From positions 1 through 64,000 of the IMG/VR virus record IMGVR_UViG_3300044825_001064: a DNA stretch of 64,000 nt; one strand, 5' to 3'. This document shows positions 6,927 to 14,468 of this stretch, piece by piece; position 1 is the stretch's first letter; each line of letters begins with the position of its first letter. The stretch comes from a virus. A model generated the notes under the pieces. The model saw nothing but the letters and a program-made list of their open reading frames with translations, made no database searches and was not told where the DNA came from. The position numbers and the translations under genes are program-made.

Positions 6927-7359
6927 CACAGGCAAACCATTTGTTAAAGGCGAATGGCGCGATGATGGCCTTAGATTTTGGGGCTATAGTAAAAAGAAAT
7001 ATAAAAAGACAGGATACTTCATAGAGTTTTGGAGAAACACCTATCGTTTTGAAAAAGAAAATAAACGAATTCGTGATTGGCAAAAACAAAATCGTGACAA
7101 AATGAATGCCACCGCAGCAATTGTTCGAGCCAAACGAATTAAACGAAAACCAAAATGGATTAAAGATGTCTTTGTTAAAGAAATTAAAGTATGGTATCGC
7201 CGAGCCAAATTGATAAAACAATTTACAAACGAACTATGGGAGGTCGATCATATTATTCCCCTCAACGGGAAGAATGTATCAGGCCTTCATGTGCCCTGGA
7301 ATTTACAACTATTAACGAAGAAACAGAACCAAGATAAGCGTAACAAACATGTTGACTAG
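6907..7359 (+). CDS. HNH endonuclease (150 aa)
   Basis: Free-standing HNH nuclease. The C-terminal core is WEVDHIIPL (D114-H115), then LHVPWNLQLL (N132) and KKQNQDKRN. The N-terminal 110 residues are very basic and would contact DNA. It sits between VRR-NUC and the SNF2-type helicase with overlaps on both sides (20 and 11 bp). That is unusual for a mobile homing gene and suggests it has become part of the operon. It could be a homing endonuclease or a nuclease used in replication or host DNA breakdown. Confidence 0.85.
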   Translation: MRRLNPDTGKPFVKGEWRDDGLRFWGYSKKKYKKTGYFIEFWRNTYRFEKENKRIRDWQKQNRDKMNATAAIVRAKRIKRKPKWIKDVFVKEIKVWYRRAKLIKQFTNELWEVDHIIPLNGKNVSGLHVPWNLQLLTKKQNQDKRNKHVD

Positions 7360-8692
7360 GGATCAATTACACCCATATCAAAAGGAGCTGATATCAAAAG
7401 CAAAAACCATACCCAATCTGGGCCTGTTCCTACCCCCGGGACTGGGGAAGACGGCGACGACGCTCACCATCATTGCGGAGCAGATGCAAGGAAAGACGCT
7501 GATCATCGCGCCCAAACGCGTGGCGGAGACAGTGTGGGATGCGGAAGTGTCGAAGTGGCAGCATCTGTCCCACTTACGCGTATCGAAGATCATGGGGACG
7601 CCGAACCAGAGATTATCCGCCTTGACTTCTCCCGCCGACATTTATCTGATTAATTTGGAAAACGTGGCTTGGCTTTGTGACGCCCAACCTAAGTTAGTGT
7701 TCACTAACTTAGTAATTGACGAGTCCAGCCGGTTCAAGGATTCTAGCACAAAAAGGTTCAAAGCTCTTAAAAAGCATTTAAAGGGCTTTCAGAGGCGTTT
7801 AATCCTCACAGGTACGCCCACCCCTCAGGGCCTCGGAGATCTCTGGTCCCAGGTGGGTATTTTGGACTTAGGGCAGCGTTTGGAGACCAGTCTGACCAAG
7901 TTCCGCGACAAATACATGGCGCCGGACCAAATGAACCGCCATACACGTGTGGTATATAGCTGGAAGTTGCGGCCCGGCTCGGACAAATTGATTAAGGACA
8001 AGATCAGCGATATCTGCTTCTCGCTCAAGGCAGAAGACTACCTGACCTTGCCTAAGGTAACATTAACGTATCATAAAGTAGGGTTAACGGAACATTTATA
8101 TGACAAATACAGTGCGCTTAGAAAAGACATGGTCGCTACTATCGACGGCGAAGTCATCACGGCTCCTACGGCAGCAGCACTGGCGGGGAAACTCCTCCAG
8201 TTCACATCAGGCGCGCTGTATGCAGAAGACGGAGAAGCACACCGGTTACACGACGCTAAGGTGGAATTCCTTGAGTCGATCATGGAAGAGTATTCCTCCC
8301 CAACACTCGTCTTTTACCACTTCAAGCATTCTTTACAGAGGATTCAAGAGGCCTTTCCAGAGGCTGTGGTGCTGGATGATGACAACATCCAAGCGTGGCG
8401 AGATGGCAAGATTCGTATGCTCTTGGCCCACCCCCAGTCAGGGGGCATTGGGCTTAATCTACAGTGCAACGTTGGAGAAACGGCACAAATCGTGTGGTTC
8501 GATCTGCCGTGGAGCTCAGAGAACTACATCCAAGCTAACGCTCGGATCCACCGCCAAGGGCAAGAAAAGCCGGTTATTATACACCATCTGACCGTACCCA
8601 AAAGTATTGACGAGCAGGTGATTCGCGTATTGGAAGGCAAAATAAATTTGCAAGAAGCCCTTCTAAATGACCTAAATTGCGTATTAGTATAG
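7349..8692 (+). CDS. SNF2-type DNA helicase/translocase (447 aa)
   Basis: Superfamily 2 ATPase. Motif I PPGLGKT (29-35), motif II VIDESS (122-127), motif III LTGTPTP (153-159), motif V GGIGLNLQ near 363 and motif VI QANARIHRQGQ near 395-405 match the SNF2 group found in phage replication cassettes with VRR-NUC, DUF2800, DUF2815 and polymerase A. It is short for the family because it lacks extra accessory domains. The last codons (N-C-V-L-V) are written by a GCGTATTAGT promoter motif embedded in the gene's 3' end. Confidence 0.9.
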   Translation: MLTRDQLHPYQKELISKAKTIPNLGLFLPPGLGKTATTLTIIAEQMQGKTLIIAPKRVAETVWDAEVSKWQHLSHLRVSKIMGTPNQRLSALTSPADIYLINLENVAWLCDAQPKLVFTNLVIDESSRFKDSSTKRFKALKKHLKGFQRRLILTGTPTPQGLGDLWSQVGILDLGQRLETSLTKFRDKYMAPDQMNRHTRVVYSWKLRPGSDKLIKDKISDICFSLKAEDYLTLPKVTLTYHKVGLTEHLYDKYSALRKDMVATIDGEVITAPTAAALAGKLLQFTSGALYAEDGEAHRLHDAKVEFLESIMEEYSSPTLVFYHFKHSLQRIQEAFPEAVVLDDDNIQAWRDGKIRMLLAHPQSGGIGLNLQCNVGETAQIVWFDLPWSSENYIQANARIHRQGQEKPVIIHHLTVPKSIDEQVIRVLEGKINLQEALLNDLNCVLV

Positions 8693-8695
8693 TCA
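8679..8695 (+). promoter_or_regulatory. Phage promoter motif inside helicase 3' end, leaderless type
   Basis: GCGTATTAGT at 8679-8688, six bases, then the A of an ATG at 8695. The motif overlaps the last codons of the helicase gene. If transcription starts at the conserved A, the mRNA for the next gene has no leader. Confidence 0.7.
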
Positions 8696-9009
8696 TGAGA
8701 AAAATAAAAACCAACCACATTATTAAGGCCGCAACTCCCCGTCTTTCCGATGAGGAGTTGGACCCCATTGAACAAGATGATAACGAAGGCGTATCGGCCG
8801 ACATGATGGAGGCGCACTTCCCCTGGAGTCCGGAGGACATCATTGATGTCAAGCGCTTGATCCAAGAACGCATGCCCGAGAAACAGCGTTATATATTCGA
8901 GTCGTTTTTAGAGGGTTTGACCCACAATGACATACTTGTCAGCGAGAAGTATTGGCGCTATCATTTTGCTAAAGGCATCGAGTTTATTAAGAAGGAATTA
9001 AAGATATGA
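8695..9009 (+). CDS. Possible sigma region-4-like protein (104 aa)
   Basis: The ATG at 8695 is chosen over an upstream in-frame TTG because that TTG lies inside the promoter motif. Residues 1-45 are acidic and probably disordered. Residues 57-104 (RMPEKQRYIFESFLEGLT, then HNDI, LVSEKYWRYHF and GIEFIKKEL) follow the pattern of a sigma region 4 helix-turn-helix (ER-x-P-x-R-x-x-x...GLT-x-x-EI...S-x-x-x-V), but with about four residues missing in the turn. It might complement the region-4-less sigma at the window's left end, as T4 gp33 does for gp55. This is inference; an unrelated helix-turn-helix protein is the alternative. Confidence 0.5.
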   Translation: MRKIKTNHIIKAATPRLSDEELDPIEQDDNEGVSADMMEAHFPWSPEDIIDVKRLIQERMPEKQRYIFESFLEGLTHNDILVSEKYWRYHFAKGIEFIKKELKI

Positions 9010-9197
9010 ACTTTATTGTTGAGCACCGAGTCAACGGCAACTATACGATGGACACCATCTCTGGCGTTGAGGATCTTGACACCAGTCAGTTCGATAATAT
9101 TATTGGGATTTGGGTCTGCGATACAGCGGCCGAAACCAAGATCATGGAAAAAGAATTAAGAGAGATGCGTCATGCACGATCCAGTCAACCATCCTAA
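9006..9197 (+). CDS. Hypothetical protein (63 aa)
   Basis: Starts with ATGA overlap on the preceding gene, so it is likely co-translated. A beta-rich small protein (FIVEHRVNGNYTMDTISG) with a helical C-terminus. The last 26 bp overlap the DUF3310 gene. No family was recognised. Confidence 0.55.
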   Translation: MNFIVEHRVNGNYTMDTISGVEDLDTSQFDNIIGIWVCDTAAETKIMEKELREMRHARSSQPS

Positions 9198-9375
9198 ACA
9201 CTATACCGCCCATCCTAGCGGTATTGAGTGCATTCAGGTTACCGAGCACATGGGCTTTTGCTTAGGCAACGCAGTTAAATATATTTGGCGTGCAGATCTA
9301 AAACATGACGCCGTAGAGGATTTACGTAAAGCCGTGTGGTACATTGAACGAGAAATCGCAAGGAGAATAAAATGA
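9172..9375 (+). CDS. DUF3310 protein (67 aa)
   Basis: Matches the phage DUF3310 family (also annotated as nucleotide kinase-like SaV). DPVNHPKHY opens the protein, followed by GIECIQVTEHMGF, LGNAVKYIWRA and a final helix. The length is typical for the domain alone. Its role is not settled; in many phages it lies among replication and nucleotide metabolism genes, as here. Confidence 0.88.
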   Translation: MHDPVNHPKHYTAHPSGIECIQVTEHMGFCLGNAVKYIWRADLKHDAVEDLRKAVWYIEREIARRIK

Positions 9376-9536
9376 TTTTGTCTATTGGTATAGTATGTAT
9401 GATTATCAGCCTGCTATCATTTATTGTTGTTGACAACTTTGGCAACTGCGTGCCAGAGCGCAAAATAAAACTGATTATCTATATTGCAATTATTGGTATT
9501 GCCCTAACCACTGTTGGAGTGCTATTTGCCATATGA
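9372..9536 (+). CDS. Two-span membrane protein (54 aa)
   Basis: ATGA overlap with DUF3310 and an AGGAGAATAAA ribosome site. Two hydrophobic helices (SIGIVCMIISLLSFIVV and IIYIAIIGIALTTVGVLFAI) flank a short basic loop. The stop overlaps the next ATG. Unknown function; inner-membrane location predicted. Confidence 0.58.
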   Translation: MILSIGIVCMIISLLSFIVVDNFGNCVPERKIKLIIYIAIIGIALTTVGVLFAI

Positions 9537-9796
9537 AATACTGGACTGAACTGATGCAGTTTGAGAACGCTTTGATTGAATTTGAAAGCGTGTATAACTT
9601 GTTAAAAGCAGTCAATTGCGGCATACATCAACTGAGTCCAGAAGAGATGGAAATGGCGCTTTGGAATGTTGAGAAACAAATGGACAATCTTAATTCCAGA
9701 TTGAAATCAGACTTTGAGGTTTTGTTTGACGCCGTTCGAGGCGACGACGAACCGCCAAAGAAAAAGAAAGGCAAAAAGAATGAAGTTATTCTCTGA
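9533..9796 (+). CDS. Hypothetical protein with lysine-rich tail (87 aa)
   Basis: Helical protein (MQFENALIEFESVYNLLKAV) ending in PPKKKKGKKNEVIL. Coupled at both ends: ATGA start, and its last 17 bp overlap the next gene. The basic tail could bind nucleic acid or the membrane. No family was recognised. Confidence 0.58.
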   Translation: MKYWTELMQFENALIEFESVYNLLKAVNCGIHQLSPEEMEMALWNVEKQMDNLNSRLKSDFEVLFDAVRGDDEPPKKKKGKKNEVIL

Positions 9797-10070
9797 GTAC
9801 GATCGTTTTGATTTAGAGCAAGACATTTTAAAATGTTCTCAGATTGAAGAATATCTAAACGAATTTTTGCGTTTGTATCTTGATGCGCCAGAGCCTATGT
9901 CAGAAGACGAAGTGCACAATTACATCAGCGGCATATTGCATGTGGCCAAACTACATCATTCCAGATTGTGGGATGGTTTTGAAGTTATGATTAAAAATCG
10001 GCAGTTTGTGCCGTTAGAAAAGTATATGCCTGATACCGAAATAGAAACTAAGAAAGCTAAAAAGAAATGA
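9780..10070 (+). CDS. Hypothetical protein (96 aa)
   Basis: The ATG inside the 3' end of the preceding gene is preferred to the longer upstream frame, which would overlap that gene by more than 80 bp. A purine-rich AAAGGCAAAAAG sequence serves as ribosome site. The product is helical, with a lysine-rich C-terminus (ETKKAKKK) like its neighbour's, so the pair may be distant duplicates. Confidence 0.55.
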   Translation: MKLFSEYDRFDLEQDILKCSQIEEYLNEFLRLYLDAPEPMSEDEVHNYISGILHVAKLHHSRLWDGFEVMIKNRQFVPLEKYMPDTEIETKKAKKK

Positions 10071-10267
10071 GTGAAACACAACAACCACATCCACTAGACG
10101 ACAAGGTTTTAGTATTAAATCTGACCGTCAAACAAATCAACACAATCTTATACTGCCTTGGCGAAATGCCATTTGTGCAAGTAGCCGCATCAATTAATAC
10201 GATCCAGACACAGTGCAAACCTCAAGTGGACGCACTGCTGGCCAATCAGGAGAAAAAAGATGGATAA
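10067..10267 (+). CDS. Conserved phage hypothetical (66 aa)
   Basis: Contains the pattern LNLTVKQINTILYCLGEMPF, then QVAASINTIQTQ. I recognise this from short proteins in many tailed phages (usually L-x-L-x-V-x-x-x-N-x-I-L-x-x-L-x-x-x-P-Y). These are commonly found with structural or assembly genes and have no known activity. ATGA overlap upstream, 8-bp overlap downstream. Confidence 0.65.
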   Translation: MSETQQPHPLDDKVLVLNLTVKQINTILYCLGEMPFVQVAASINTIQTQCKPQVDALLANQEKKDG

Positions 10268-10496
10268 TTTTATCCGCCAATTTTTAAAGCACCGCAAGTT
10301 TGGAAACAACATCATCCAAGCCGTGGAAGAAAAAACAAAAAAGACAACCGCCGAACAGGAAATAGAACACCGCCTACGGGCCGAAGCCATGACCAAAGTT
10401 ATTGTCAACGAGATGATGCCGACCTTCCGTAAAATGATGGAAGCCGAGGAGAAAGCCAAGGAAAAGCCCATCCGTAAAATCATTGTTCCGGACTAG
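10260..10496 (+). CDS. Hypothetical helical protein (78 aa)
   Basis: Basic N-terminus (IRQFLKHRKFGNN) and a long charged helix with Glu/Lys repeats. It ends the small-gene run just before a phage promoter motif. No family recognised. Confidence 0.57.
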   Translation: MDNFIRQFLKHRKFGNNIIQAVEEKTKKTTAEQEIEHRLRAEAMTKVIVNEMMPTFRKMMEAEEKAKEKPIRKIIVPD

Positions 10497-10515
10497 GGCG
10501 GATTTGGTCACAAAA

Positions 10516-10532
10516 GCGTATTAGTTAATATA
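10516..10532 (+). promoter_or_regulatory. Phage promoter motif
   Basis: GCGTATTAGT at 10516-10525, then TAATAT and A at 10532. The predicted transcript starts AGGGTAG and can form a 5' hairpin with CCCTA near 10567. The 114-base leader to the ATG at 10646 has no other gene and ends in a TAGGAGAAA ribosome site. Confidence 0.72.
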
Positions 10533-10645
10533 GGGTAGTATGGCACGTCGGGAGACGCCCGGAGGCCCTATTCTTGCAACGCCCAAGACAGCAAGGATTT
10601 TGTACCAAATGCGGGCACTTACACACAAACACATAGGAGAAATAC

Positions 10646-10903
10646 ATGAATCCATTTGAATTACGCTACGACTTACTCAAGACTTCTAAAGAGTTTTTGA
10701 CCGAACAATACAACGCCCAACTCAAGGCTTGGGAACTACTGGACGAAGCCGGCAAAAAAGTGCTGGAAAACGCGCCCAAGTTTCCGACGATGGACGAGAT
10801 TATCAACAATGCTGTTGAGATGAACAAGTTCATTAGCAATGCAGTTGAGACTCAGCTGGTTGATGGCGTTAAACGAATTAACAGGATTACCGCTGTTTTC
10901 TAA
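10646..10903 (+). CDS. Phage hypothetical, MNPFELRYDLLK type (85 aa)
   Basis: Helical protein beginning MNPFELRYDLLKTSKEFL, a pattern I recall from short proteins of aquatic phages. It has a leader of more than 100 bases, its own promoter motif and a strong ribosome site. The expression set-up suggests an abundant protein. Function unknown. Confidence 0.65.
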   Translation: MNPFELRYDLLKTSKEFLTEQYNAQLKAWELLDEAGKKVLENAPKFPTMDEIINNAVEMNKFISNAVETQLVDGVKRINRITAVF

Positions 10904-10929
10904 ACGGGAACTTTTCTATTTATCACTCG

Positions 10930-10978
10930 CACCCATAGCTCTATTCATAACCTATAAGGTAAGTTTAGAGCTGTGGTG
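10930..10978. other. Imperfect inverted repeat between genes
   Basis: The arms CACCCATAGCTCTA and TAGAGCTGTGGTG pair with one mismatch or wobble, and a smaller ACCT/AGGT stem lies inside. No T-run follows, so it is not a classic terminator. It may stabilise the upstream mRNA end or occlude the start of the gene at 10987. Confidence 0.4.
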
Positions 10979-10986
10979 CCTAACCT

Positions 10987-11352
10987 ATGGGCTATTTTAT
11001 GGACGGATTTAAAAAATTACCAAAAATGAATACTGGCGGCACAGTTAAAAAAATGTCCGATGGTAGACTAACTGGCTCATTATCTGATAAAGATAGCGAA
11101 ATGATGAGCATTTCGTCCACTAAAGGTGCATTATCTGATAAAGATTTAAAACAAACAAGACGAAAATCAGTTGAAATGCCAACAAGTAATTATAAAGATG
11201 GCGGATCTGCACGACCCGGCCTCTATGCCAATATCGCGGCCAAGCGTCGTCGTATTGCCGAAGGATCTGGCGAGAAGATGCGCAAACCTGGTGACCCAGG
11301 CGCGCCAACTAAAGACGCGTTTATTCAATCTGCTAAGACCGCAAAGAAATAA
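10987..11352 (+). CDS. Basic phage protein with GG-V motifs (121 aa)
   Basis: Lysine-rich, low-complexity N-terminus (MNTGGTVKKM; two SDKD repeats) and a conserved C-terminal block, GLYANIAAKRRRIAEGSGEK, then MRKPGDPGAP. I associate this block with small proteins that accompany structural genes in aquatic phages. The MNTGGTVKK motif recurs in the virion-region protein at 32528-33370. The stop overlaps the next start by one base. A virion or packaging-associated protein is plausible. Confidence 0.62.
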   Translation: MGYFMDGFKKLPKMNTGGTVKKMSDGRLTGSLSDKDSEMMSISSTKGALSDKDLKQTRRKSVEMPTSNYKDGGSARPGLYANIAAKRRRIAEGSGEKMRKPGDPGAPTKDAFIQSAKTAKK

Positions 11353-11618
11353 TGGCAACTAAAAAGAAAGGCCCATCGCTGGCTGTAGGGCGCGGAGAAA
11401 AGTTACCAGTATCTCAAGGCGCTGGATTGACTGCTAAAGGTCGCGCAAAATACAATCGTGAGACGGGCTCAAATTTAAAGGCCCCTCAACCAGAGGGCGG
11501 CCCTCGTAAAAAATCATTCTGCGCCCGCATGTCAGGCATGCCTGGTCCTATGAAGGATGAGCAAGGCAGGCCAACACGCAAGGCAGCTAGTTTAAAAAGG
11601 TGGAAGTGTGGCAGCTAA
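11352..11618 (+). CDS. DUF6321-like protein (88 aa)
   Basis: Very basic. Conserved blocks GLTAKGRAKYNRETGSNLK and SFCARMSGMPGPMKDEQGRP, ending in RKAASLKRWKC, match the DUF6321-type proteins of aquatic phages as I remember them. Two cysteines (in SFCARM and RWKC) may bind metal. The TAATG overlap with the previous gene and an 11-bp overlap with the next put all three in one unit. Confidence 0.68.
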   Translation: MATKKKGPSLAVGRGEKLPVSQGAGLTAKGRAKYNRETGSNLKAPQPEGGPRKKSFCARMSGMPGPMKDEQGRPTRKAASLKRWKCGS

Positions 11619-11997
11619 GAAACCAATCAAACCAACATTTACCAAAGAGATGGCTGAGATCATCTTGAACTTAGGTAAGATGGGGGCATCCCAAAAAGCC
11701 ATGTATGCGGCCATTAACATTAGTAAGTCCACAGCTGCAAAGTGGAAACAAGACGATCCGTTCTTTGCCGAAACCATGGACTTGGCCACCACTTATGGGC
11801 AAGCCTATTGGGAAAACATGATGCTTGCTAATCTGGACAACCGCGCTTTTAACAGCCGCGTTGCTGAGATTGCTTTACGCGGCCAATATCCAGACGATTA
11901 CAAAGACCGCATGGATGTAAAATCAAACGTAAAACAAGAGGTTACAATCGACTTCCAAAAAGAAGTGTCTGACTTGATCGCCGCCCTAAAATCCTAA
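11608..11997 (+). CDS. Terminase small subunit candidate (129 aa)
   Basis: GTG start overlapping the previous gene. Residues about 10-55 form a helix-turn-helix of the kind seen in small terminases and phage DNA-packaging proteins (MAEIILNLGKMGASQKAM, then INISKSTAAKWKQDDPFF). An acidic helix and AYWENMMLAN follow, with YPDDYKDRMDVKSN near the end. Small terminases recognise the packaging site and hand DNA to TerL. Here it would lie 46 kb from TerL and on the other strand, which is unusual. A general regulator is the alternative. A terminator follows at once. Confidence 0.58.
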   Translation: MAAKKPIKPTFTKEMAEIILNLGKMGASQKAMYAAINISKSTAAKWKQDDPFFAETMDLATTYGQAYWENMMLANLDNRAFNSRVAEIALRGQYPDDYKDRMDVKSNVKQEVTIDFQKEVSDLIAALKS

Positions 11998-12021
11998 AAA
12001 TATATTTTTTCAGTTTTTGTC

Positions 12022-12050
12022 AAAAAGCCACCTAATTGGTGGCTTTTTTG
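12022..12050 (+). terminator. Rho-independent terminator
   Basis: AAAAAGCCACC / GGTGGCTTTTTT with a 6-base loop and a T-run. It ends the operon containing the TerS candidate and directly abuts the next promoter motif. Confidence 0.88.
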
Positions 12051-12066
12051 CGTATTAGTAAGAGTA
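12050..12066 (+). promoter_or_regulatory. Phage promoter motif
   Basis: GCGTATTAGT at 12050-12059, six bases ending in T, then A at 12066. It starts in the last base of the terminator T-run region. The DUF2800 gene begins at 12092. Confidence 0.75.
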
Positions 12067-12091
12067 CGATAAACCGAATTGAAAGAATAAT

Positions 12092-13219
12092 ATGACCGCG
12101 CATGCTCTACTGAGCGCTTCCGGCTCTAAGCGATGGCTAACTTGCACGCCGTCCGCTCGCCTCGAAGCTACACTTCCCGAACCAAAACGTGGCTCCAATG
12201 CTTTTGACTTTAGTCAAGAAGGCACGATGGCCCACTCTTTGGGCGAGATCAAGTTACGATATCATTATGGGCAGATTGGAATTGAGGAGTTTGAACGTGA
12301 ATACGAAATCATTAAAAACACGCCGTACTACAACGAAGAGTTTGAAGCATATGTCGACAATTACGTCCTCTATGTACGATCCCAAATCGGTGAGGGCGAT
12401 CTACCACTTTTTGAACAGCGTGTGGACTTCTCTGACTGGGTTCCTGATGGCTTTGGTACAGCCGATGTGGTTATACTTTCTAAGCACTCCGTTCGAGTCA
12501 TCGACCTCAAATTTGGGAAGGGTGTGCCAATCTATGCACTCGACAACCCACAACTACGACTATATGCTCTTGGTGCATATTCAAAATTTAAAGAAGATTT
12601 TCCGGACATCAAAGAGGTTTCCTACACGATCCTCCAGCCTCGCTTGGACAGCATATCAACTGACGGCACCACAGTCACCAAGCTACTCGATTGGGCTAAC
12701 TCCTTCGTTAAACCCAAAGCAAAAAAGGCTTGGGCTGGCGTAGGCGAGTTTTTACCTGGCGATCATTGTCAATTTTGTAAAGCAAAAGCGCAATGCCGCG
12801 CCCGCTCCGATTTCAACAACGAGCTGGCTAAATTAGAATTTAGGCCACCGCCATTACTAGACGAAAAAGAAATGCAATTAGTATTGGCAAAAGCACAAGA
12901 CTTACGTACGTGGGTCAATGATGTAGAAGAGTACGCATTAGAAAAAGCGATTAATGAAAATGTTATACCCGAAGGATACAAGCTATCCAATTCAGTAACA
13001 CACCGCAAGATTTCAGATCATGAACTCGCCGCAGTAGTGTTAAAAGAAAAGGGCATGAACGAGGAACTAATCTGGGAACCTCGCAAGCTCAAATCAATAG
13101 CCTCATTAGAAAAGATCAACAAACAAGTTGCAGCATGGTTGGGCGATTTAGTATTACGGCCAGACGGTGCGCCTAAACTTGTGAGAGCCAAGGAAACAGC
13201 TAAGGAGGACTTTAAATGA
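12092..13219 (+). CDS. DUF2800 PD-(D/E)xK exonuclease (375 aa)
   Basis: Cas4/RecB-like nuclease of the DUF2800 family found in phage replication modules, probably used for recombination or end processing. It begins HALLSASGSKRWLTCTPSA, as usual for the family. GTADVVIL (122-129) and RVIDLKFGKG (136-145) supply the catalytic Asp and D-x-K. The cysteines in GDHCQFCKAKAQCRAR (about 224-239), together with Cys17 or another early Cys, could form an iron-sulfur cluster as in Cas4 and AddB. Own promoter motif upstream; a small Cys-rich gene follows. Confidence 0.9.
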   Translation: MTAHALLSASGSKRWLTCTPSARLEATLPEPKRGSNAFDFSQEGTMAHSLGEIKLRYHYGQIGIEEFEREYEIIKNTPYYNEEFEAYVDNYVLYVRSQIGEGDLPLFEQRVDFSDWVPDGFGTADVVILSKHSVRVIDLKFGKGVPIYALDNPQLRLYALGAYSKFKEDFPDIKEVSYTILQPRLDSISTDGTTVTKLLDWANSFVKPKAKKAWAGVGEFLPGDHCQFCKAKAQCRARSDFNNELAKLEFRPPPLLDEKEMQLVLAKAQDLRTWVNDVEEYALEKAINENVIPEGYKLSNSVTHRKISDHELAAVVLKEKGMNEELIWEPRKLKSIASLEKINKQVAAWLGDLVLRPDGAPKLVRAKETAKEDFK

Positions 13220-13326
13220 TTAAAAAACTTATTCGCTTTATTTTGTCTAAGCACTGCCCATGTTACAAGATGGGGTACAATAAACACTGCGACTTCACTA
13301 ACCAAAAGATCGGTGGTAAAAAATGA
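13216..13326 (+). CDS. Small cysteine-containing basic protein (36 aa)
   Basis: Tiny gene linked by 4-bp overlaps on both sides. GGAGG-type ribosome site inside the DUF2800 gene. Basic, with HCPCYKMGYNKHCDF, a Cys/His cluster that could bind a metal ion. Too short for family assignment. Confidence 0.5.
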   Translation: MIKKLIRFILSKHCPCYKMGYNKHCDFTNQKIGGKK

Positions 13327-13943
13327 GATTGCAGAATCTTGGAGATTTTAAATTTATTGGAGACTTAAGTCTTCAGGACGCCGACGTACTGTGCTGCTAC
13401 GGCAGACAGGCTCGCAGGATATTAGAGTTTGGCGTTGGGGGCAGCACGCAGCTGTTTGCCCAGTGCAAACCAGAACTGTTATACAGCGTTGAGACCGATC
13501 CTGAGTGGGTCGGCTTGACAAGAAAACGACTAGATCTCATATCAGACAAAACCAATCCAGTTTTCTTTTTATATAACAGCGTTGACCAAATCATTAAAGA
13601 ACCCATTTATGATTTGATTTTTGTTGACGGCGTTGACAATATGCGTTTAGATTTTGCAATCAAAACTTGGAACGCGTTGAAGGTTGGCGGTGTAATGTTA
13701 TTCCATGACACACGCAGGCCACAGGACTTCAAAAACGCCGCATGGGTAGCTCAGTTATTTTTTAACGAAATCAGCCGCATGTATATCAACATGCCAGCTA
13801 GTAACGGAGTGAGCAGTAACATCACTATCTTGGTTAAGAAAAAATTCGAGCCATACATTAACTGGAACCACGCTGAAAACAAACCAATGTCAGCATACAG
13901 TGCACCAGGCACTGAGAGCATGGAACTGTGGGGTCAATCATGA
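13323..13943 (+). CDS. Class I SAM-dependent methyltransferase-like protein (206 aa)
   Basis: Rossmann-type methyltransferase fold. Motif I is ILEFGVGGST (33-42), followed by an acidic SAM-ribose strand end YSVETDPEW (E57) and DLIFVDGVD (97-105). Then comes a strand-turn GGVMLFHDT. No DPPY or NPPY is seen, so it is not a standard DNA adenine or cytosine-N4 enzyme. It resembles methyltransferases acting on sugars or small molecules. It lies between the DUF2800 exonuclease and the single-strand binding protein. The target is unknown. Confidence 0.72.
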   Translation: MRLQNLGDFKFIGDLSLQDADVLCCYGRQARRILEFGVGGSTQLFAQCKPELLYSVETDPEWVGLTRKRLDLISDKTNPVFFLYNSVDQIIKEPIYDLIFVDGVDNMRLDFAIKTWNALKVGGVMLFHDTRRPQDFKNAAWVAQLFFNEISRMYINMPASNGVSSNITILVKKKFEPYINWNHAENKPMSAYSAPGTESMELWGQS

Positions 13944-14089
13944 GTGCGTGGCTTATCGCAACAATTGGCGTAGTCTATTTTATTATTGCTATGGATCTTT
14001 TTTGGAAGGGGCAAGTTGGACTGGGCATCAGTTTCCTAGGCTATAGTTTAGGTAACGTTGGCCTGTACATGGTGGCAAAACAACTATAA
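13940..14089 (+). CDS. Two-span membrane protein (49 aa)
   Basis: ATGA overlap with the methyltransferase gene. Hydrophobic throughout (AWLIATIGVVYFIIAMDLFW; VGLGISFLGYSLGNVGLYMV) with one short polar turn. Such small proteins of a few tens of residues are frequent in this window. No function can be assigned. Confidence 0.58.
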   Translation: MSAWLIATIGVVYFIIAMDLFWKGQVGLGISFLGYSLGNVGLYMVAKQL

Positions 14090-14100
14090 TAAGGGCACCT

Positions 14101-14358
14101 ATGCTAGTCAAGTATTTTGACGCGGAATTTGATATTCCGGATATACTTATAAACAAATTTATTAAAGACTTTGACGGCCTTCCAGGCAGCGGGCAACATG
14201 AATCAATTGCCCAAATCCGAAATGCCATCTACGAAGTTCTTGATGCTGTTGCAGAAGAACCAGAAATATTGCATGAACCGGAGTATCTGTCTGATTTTAT
14301 TCGGGCCTTGGCAATACAACGGGCTTTAGAAACACACGGTATTTTGTACGATGCGTGA
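14101..14358 (+). CDS. Hypothetical acidic protein (85 aa)
   Basis: Starts 11 bp after the previous stop, with AAGGGC as a modest ribosome site. Helical and acidic (LINKFIKDFDGLPGSG; EVLDAVAEEPEIL). The last gene before the single-strand-binding-protein promoter. No family recognised. Confidence 0.58.
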   Translation: MLVKYFDAEFDIPDILINKFIKDFDGLPGSGQHESIAQIRNAIYEVLDAVAEEPEILHEPEYLSDFIRALAIQRALETHGILYDA

Positions 14359-14360
14359 TT

Positions 14361-14376
14361 TATCACATTGTGAAAA
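14361..14376. promoter_or_regulatory. Operator-like site upstream of SSB promoter
   Basis: TATCACATTGTGAAAA, the same TTTCACATTGTGAAA-type dyad as at 1373, 61417, 61776 and 61802. It sits 18 bp before the phage promoter motif, a position suited to an activator or repressor. Confidence 0.48.
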
Positions 14377-14393
14377 AAATAATGTTATGATTT

Positions 14394-14410
14394 GCGTATT
14401 AGTATAAGTA
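14394..14410 (+). promoter_or_regulatory. Phage promoter motif, SSB copy
   Basis: GCGTATTAGT at 14394-14403, ATAAGT, then A at 14410. The predicted RNA begins AAGGGTAGACG and can pair with the GGCCCCTATT sequence 15 bases later, giving a 5' hairpin. Confidence 0.75.
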
Positions 14411-14468
14411 AGGGTAGACGAGCTGGCCCCTATTGAAGTCCAGTTCTAACGTTTAAAAAGGTAATATC

